From Manihot esculenta (lineage: Eukaryota; Streptophyta; Magnoliopsida; Malpighiales; Euphorbiaceae): a DNA stretch of 64,000 bases. The notes below the pieces were generated by a model, which was not told where the DNA came from, did no database searches, and saw only the letters and a program-made list of their open reading frames with translations. The stretch spans positions 6,915,610 through 6,979,609 of the forward strand of contig NC_035169.2 in assembly GCF_001659605.2 (NCBI RefSeq), read 5' to 3'. The translations under genes and the position numbers were made by a program. Shown piece after piece: positions 58,154 to 64,000 of the stretch. Position 1 is the first letter of the stretch. Every line of letters begins with the position of its first letter.

Positions 58154-60262
58154 TGTAACGACCCAGAAATCGGACCGCTATCGGCGCTAGAATTCAGATC
58201 GACTTAAGATCGCCGGAGCCCGTAACAAGCCTACTATACATCCTGGGTACCTAATAAAATTCCATACATGATCATACATTATCACAAAAACTTAAACATT
58301 TCATGAAACCAAGATCAATCTGAACATGTATCATACTAAAAGCATAAAGCCCATACTAGAGTTCTCATCAAATGCTCTAGTATGGTAAACATCACATGTC
58401 TCAAACTTTGTTCAAACATAACTCATAATTAAAACTTTTACATAAGGATCATGTTAACAGGGATTATAAGGATAAAAATTAGGGCAAAGTACAATTCTAA
58501 TCCATTAAACAATATATGTCCACAACTATTCTATTACATTAGGTTATGCCCGCTACTATACCGACTTCCCGATGCTATCTTTGACCCTGCAAACCTGGGG
58601 TTAGGGGGAAGCGATAAGGTACAAAAGCCTAGTGAGCAAAACATAAAAACAATTTAATAAACATATGCTCATATGAGATGCGTCACAACATAAACAATTC
58701 ACATCAAGATGGACTTGTCACCAGTAACCCTCTACATAATCCAATGTGCCCGGCCCTCGACGGAGCTTTTCAGGACTTTCGCTTAAATATAATATAACAT
58801 ATCCATAATGCCAGAAGCGTAGAATTGGCAGCCCTGGTCTTTCCCTTACATAGTGTCAGGGGCATAGAATGGGCAGCTCTGATCTTTCCATATCATATCA
58901 TGTCATAATATCTCGAATGCTAGTGGGTCATCCAATATTAATCCACATCAACAATAAATCATGCAATGCATCATATTCGTGAGTTCTAATGCAAACAGCC
59001 TAATACATAAACATAACATTCGTGATGCGTGAGCATACTTAAAAAGTTTGATTACTTTAAAACAATAGATTAGTTTAGTTCTACTCACCTTTGACTGACG
59101 CTCGCCTAAAACTGATGCAGTTATCTCACTACAGGCTTCTATGGTCTCCCAGGTCCGATCCTACACAGATGGACTCAAATGAGGGACCAAACATAACTAT
59201 TACATGACTCTAGACAACTCCCCAAACCCTTATAACACATCAAAACATGCACATAAAACAAGCAGAGGAAGGCTGGGTAGGGGACTTTCGGCGGTAGGTT
59301 CGGCGGCTGAAGGTCCCTCACAGATCCGAAAGTCAAGGACTTTCGAGGGCAGGTTCGGCGTCCTAAAATCCTTCACAGATCCGAAAGTCCATGCTTTCGG
59401 GGGCAGGTTAGGCGGCCAAAAGGCTGCCTCCACAAGCAGGTTCGGCAGCCGAACCTTGCTTCGGCGGTCGAACCTGGGTTCTCCAGCAAGGCAGAACCCG
59501 ATTCTGCCCTATGCATACAGCCACCCAACTCTCCAATCCTCACACCCAACTCCTCAAAAGCATAGATACTCACTCATAATGCATAAGGGGCATAAAAACT
59601 AGCCTAATCCCCAACAAGCAACAACAAAAATACATAAGAGCAAATATTCATTAATAACCCAACTCAAACCCTAAAACTTTATATCTAACCATTTTATGCA
59701 TTATTAACCCTTAACCCCTTCTTAAAACTTATTTAAAACATAGCAAAAACAAAGATCTAGGTTTACTTCTTGGAAATCTAAGGGTGACAGCAACCCCAAA
59801 TTGAAGATGAGGTAAAATGGTCTCCGGATGTCTCCAAGGTTTAAAAACTTGGATTCAAGCTCAAAACTTCAAAAACAAAAGGAAACTCGTGAATTTCCTA
59901 AGAGATTTGAAGGAAAAACAACAAGATCATCAAAGGAAGAGTAAGGACTCACCTCTGCCCGAAAATGGAGAGAAAGCTCTCTCATTTTCAGGCTGAAATC
60001 CTCTTATAGGTGGCTGGTTTCACTTTCGGGGGCCGAAAGGGGAGGTCCCGCGGCGGCACCACCTTCGGCGGCCGAACCTGGTTTTTCCCTTCCAAAACTA
60101 TTTTCTTTCCTTTTAATTTAAAACCTTAAAATTTTCAAATTCATTTAATAAAAACCTTATTTTACCCTTCCTAAGGAGATTCCAGCTTCGAGATTTCGGG
60201 TTCCAACAAAGATTCCGTCAGAAGATTAGAATTCCGATGCCGGAATCTAGCCGGGTATTACA
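58154..60262 (-). mobile_element. Solo LTR E, older relative of Gypsy A-D LTRs
   Basis: TGTAACGACCCAG to CGGGTATTACA with no interior. Flanks AACGC (58149-58153) and AATGC (60263-60267) match in four of five bases. It contains decayed palindromes (TTCGGCGGTCG, TTCGGCAGCC), a weak TATA (TATAAGAG, 60008-60001 in minus sense), the conserved leader splice signals (59088 and 58596) and three diverged hairpin units (58747-58880). More decayed than A-D. Confidence 0.88.
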
Positions 60263-60323
60263 AATGCCTACAAGGGGTAGAGGCACAGCACAGGGACTCG
60301 GTAGGCCTACGGTGGTCAGCTGG

Positions 60324-60495
60324 GCCCAGTCCTCACTGGTGTCCAACTAGTCACTCCCCCTAAAGTGCTTTAGGAATAAGTTGAACTGTGATAGGAGGAG
60401 ACATCAATGGCCCAGTCCTCACTGGTGTCCAACTAGTCACTCTCCCTAAAGTGCCTTAGGAATAAGTTGAACTGTGGCAGGAGGAAGCATCAATA
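60324..60495. repeat. 86-bp direct tandem duplication
   Basis: GCCCAGTCCTCACTGGTGTC starts at 60324 and again at 60410. The two copies differ at several sites (CCCCCT and CTCCCT; GTGCTTTAG and GTGCCTTAG; TGTGATAGG and TGTGGCAGG). No known element recognised. Confidence 0.85.
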
Positions 60496-62141
60496 TGTCT
60501 GAGGTGACACTCCCTTAATAATTATATGAAAATGAATTATAAGAAATTGACATGACTATTTTATACTAATTTCTACTCATCGCGTTTTCAAAAAATCCCA
60601 TATTAAAAAAATTACATTTTAGTCCCTCAAAATTATGCGCCCCTCATAAAATTTAATAATGTAAACAGTATTAACTTAAAATGAAATTTGATGTTTTTAA
60701 TTTAAAGACAAATTTAATTTTTTTAACAATAATAATAATAATAAAATTGAATGAATTTTCCAAATCAGTATTATTTTCTTGTTTAATTGAATAGAAAAAG
60801 CATGCATGCATGTTATGATGTAGTGGAACATCTACACAAAAGGTTGTTAACCACTTTCTTCTTACGAATTGAATTGTCTTCCTTCTTTTCCACCTCATTT
60901 ATCTACTTTACTTTTTTTTTTAAAAAAAAATTATTGTTCTTTCTGTATTTTCTCTCAATTTATTTTTATGTTAGAATTTCTATTAGGGTTTCATTTACTC
61001 ATAAAACTTTCATTTATTTTCTTTTCGGAGTACCTTTAATTAAAAAAATTAAAGTATATTTCAAGGGATTTTTTTTATAATTTTACAATTATTTTCTATT
61101 AAATGCATCATAATAATTTCCACATACAATTATTTTTATTAGAAAATTAAATTATACATAAATGTAAATTTCTAAATTAATAAAAAAAACACAAATAATA
61201 TAAAGATACCAAACATTTTCATTTATTTTCAAAATATTGCCTTATTATTTAAAATTGAAAGTACAAATTATTTAATTTGTAACTCTATAAAAATTATTCT
61301 AATTTAATTTAAAATTTATTTAAAAGTAAATTTTACAGTATTTATTATTGTTATTATTTGAATATTTAACATCAAGAACTCATAATAAAATCGGATCCTG
61401 TGTTCTTAAAATCAGTTCCTGATTTAATCTTAAATTTAAGAATGTTTTGCTTCAGTTATTAGCAATGACTTGTCGGCTGTCGGCCAAATAAACAGAGATG
61501 AGCCCAATGGCAACCCATGACCCATTGCAAATTAATTTCTGGGCTTGGCTTCCGAGAGATTTCATTATTGCTGCTTCTCTCGTGGACACTGATGGCATTT
61601 GTGAATCTGATTCTCAACTTTATTGAAATAATATTAGAAAAATTATTATTTAGTTTTTATGATATAAAAAAATTCACTCGTTTGATTTATTGATTTTAAA
61701 AAATATATTAAAATATCATTAATATTAATTAAAATTAAATTATTTTAATTAAATTTTAAAATATTAAAAATAAAGTCTATAAAATAAAAATTTTATTAAA
61801 ATATTCGATCGAATTAAATCAGATCGATTCAATTCAAATTAATTTATTCTTTAATTCTATTTAATTTAATTTTTAAAAATACTTAAATTTCAAATTTTAA
61901 TTTATTTAATTTTATTAAATTTTAAATCAAATTAATTGAATATTTACTCTGTTAAAATCTCGGTCCTAAAAACTCTTAAATAGAGACTTATTGAACAAAA
62001 TTAAAAGAAGAAAAAGAAAATTCTATAAAATGAAAATGAGAAAAAGTCGACGGTGAATGGCCGGACCGGCCCAAGAAAAACAAAACAAAACCGGTGGCTG
62101 CTGGAGAGAAGAAAATTAGAGAGAGACAAAGTGATTAGCAC
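60496..62141. other. AT-rich spacer, no gene seen
   Basis: Poly-A and poly-T tracts and a less AT-rich patch at 61470-61600 without a usable frame. At 61735-61790 a fragment (AATTATTTTAATTAAATTTT, then AAAATATTAAAAATAAAGT) resembles the interior of the MITE-like element at 62142. Confidence 0.45.
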
Positions 62142-62612
62142 TAGGGTGAGCATTCGGTCGGTTCGGTTTAAAATCGAACCGAACCGAATAAATCGAAAAT
62201 TGAAATTTTAGTGTTTATAAAAATCGAACTGAATCGATTTTGATTAGAAACCGAATCGAATCGAACCGGTCTGATTCGGTTCGCTTCGGTTCGATTTGAT
62301 AGGTTTCGATTTTTAATAATTTTTTTTATTTTTTACACTTTGTTTTTAATATTTTAAAATTTAATTAAAATATTTTAATTTTAATATGATTTAATTTCTC
62401 TATATTATTAAAAAAACTATATTATTATCACTAATCAATTCAGTTCAGTTTTTTTGGTTTTTTTCTAATTAAAATCGAATCGAACCGAAATAACTGAAAT
62501 TTCTGAAATTAAAAATCGAACCGAACTGAAATATATAAAAAAACTTAACTAAATTTTCAAATCAATTTGATTCAATTGATTTTTTTGATTTAAACTGAAT
62601 AATATTTACCCC
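62142..62612 (+). mobile_element. 471-bp MITE-like element with CGGTTCGGTT repeats
   Basis: Bounded by the direct repeat TGATTAGCAC (62132-62141 and 62613-62622, 10 of 10). The ends TAGGGTGAGCATT and (reverse complement) GGGGTAAATATT are weak inverted repeats. The interior has GGTTCGGTT and its complement AACCGAACC on both sides of an AT-rich centre. No coding frame. The superfamily is uncertain; the 8-10-bp duplication would suit hAT or Mutator-type elements. Confidence 0.65.
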
Positions 62613-62622
62613 TGATTAGCAC

Positions 62623-64000
62623 GCACAAAAATTGTCTTTGTGTTATTGCTTTGATTTTACAAACTATATATTTATATAATTTTGGATTATATCAATTTCT
62701 TTTTCAGAATATCTATCCTAAAGCCACAATACATTTAGAATATATATATGGAATATAAAAAAAATTTCTTATATTGATTAATTATGCTTAGTTTGTTTTT
62801 GAAAAATAAATTATATTCTATAAAAAATATTTTTCATGTATAATATTTTTTAATAATATAATTTATTTTTATTATTTTAATTTAAAAAAATAAAATATAT
62901 TAATAAATTTATAAGTAAATGTTTTAATAATATATTCAAAAAATTTAATTTTTTAATAAAAAATATTTTTTATTGACTAATTTTTTTAAATACTTTAAAT
63001 ACTAAAAACAGTACGTTATATTATATATATATATTTAGTTTATATATATTTTAATTAGTAGGAACGTTCACTGTTGGTTTTTTAATTTTTTAATTATTTT
63101 TTTATAAAAAATGCTAAATGCCATAAGAATTTTAAAATAATCCTTTTTTTTAATTTTACTTGAAATAAAAATTATTAATGAATACAGATTTTATTCAATA
63201 AGAATATTAATTTTATTAAAAAAAATCCTATATTGGATAAAAGACTTGAAAACGAAAATAAATTAAGAATTAGAAAAATCTAAATATTCATACTTTATTC
63301 AATCTATAAATTAGTAGGTTTAAGTTATATAAAATAATTTAAAACCTTAAATTACATAAAATAAGGTAGAATCTGAAATAATCTAATAGTTTTTTTTTTT
63401 TTTTAAAATTTTGTCCATTTGATGGCCAAAGTCTACGGACATGGTGAGCCTAAGATTGGAATACAAATCAAAAACCCAAAAATCAAGAAAAAAAACTCAG
63501 CTTAAGATTGAACCTTCTGATTTGAATTAAATTTTTTAAATTATACCGATTACTTTTAATAAAAGGTAATTGCTAATATTTTCAAACCTGATCTAATATA
63601 TATATTTTTTCATTTATAAAGATTGTGTCTCAGAATTTTTATCTATTTTATTTTTTTATATATTAAAAATATTTTAATATATTTTTAAAAATAAAGATTA
63701 ATTAATGAATTTTGATATATTATAAAAAAATGGTATTTAAAAAAAATAAATTGAATGATGGTTTGTGAGATAAAATAAATATATAAAAATTTTAAATATT
63801 TGATTTTGAAAATAGGGAGAGGCTGTATTAATTATTTTAATAAAATCTAAAATCTTTTATCCTATCCCAATTTTGTCTCAAAAGAATTTGGTCAAATGGA
63901 TACTAAAAAAAAATACTGCATTCGGTACCATCCATTCCCATACAATATAGCAACAATAATGATTTTTTTTATTTAAAAAAATCCCATCCTAGCACGTGTG
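62623..64000. other. AT-rich end of the window, no gene seen
   Basis: Very AT-rich with the repeat block 62825-62960 shared with 57540-57670. No reading frame, RNA gene or complete element could be supported. Confidence 0.5.

Overview
The window looks like nuclear DNA of a flowering plant (eudicot). It has AT-rich intergenic DNA, spliced genes with GT-AG introns, a nuclear copy of mitochondrial ribosomal protein S10, a WRC-domain protein, and a large nest of plant LTR retrotransposons. The gene and repeat types would fit a woody eudicot such as a Euphorbiaceae, but that is only a guess.

Layout. 1-0.9 kb: last exons of an unrecognised gene. 1.27-6.39 kb: a decayed Ty1/Copia element with 215-bp LTRs, carrying a 215-bp piece of Ty3/Gypsy RNase H sequence inside its integrase region. 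7.7-8.7 kb: two-exon gene for mitochondrial RPS10. 8.7-13.6 kb: AT-rich DNA with MITE-like remnants. 13.6-15.7 kb: four-exon WRC-domain gene with twin G-boxes upstream and a long (AT)n tract downstream. 16.6-17.7 kb: a 567-bp exact tandem duplication. 20.8-21.6 kb: a possible old LTR. 22.1-56.6 kb: one Mutator-like DNA transposon (about 3.3 kb when its insertions are removed; long TIRs, 9-bp target duplication) that has swollen to 34.5 kb.

The nest inside it. Gypsy-A (25132-56360, minus) sits in the Mutator-like element. Solo LTR C (30951-43408, plus) and Gypsy-D (44141-53102, minus) sit in the gag-pol gene of A. Gypsy-B (32125-41659, minus) sits inside solo LTR C. Every step has a 5-bp target duplication that can be read directly (GAGAA, CCTGC, ACTCC, GCTAC). 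A, B and D are chromodomain Gypsy elements (chromovirus, Tekay/Del-like); B and D keep open gag-pol reading frames of 1648 and 1662 codons. A related older solo LTR, E, lies at 58154-60262. The rest, to 64 kb, is AT-rich DNA with a 471-bp MITE-like element and small duplications.

Most interesting points: (i) Gypsy-D ends in an inverted copy of its own LTR terminus instead of a normal U3 end, yet is flanked by a perfect target duplication; (ii) diverged LTRs of this family share the same leader splice-site layout, a hairpin repeat array in the second predicted intron (2-3 units, but nine 44-bp units in C), and arrays of the interrupted palindrome TTCGGCGGCCGAA that carry GCC-box cores next to the TATA box; (iii) the Mutator-like element carries a broken GRF-type zinc-finger gene and a short spliced gene but no visible transposase.
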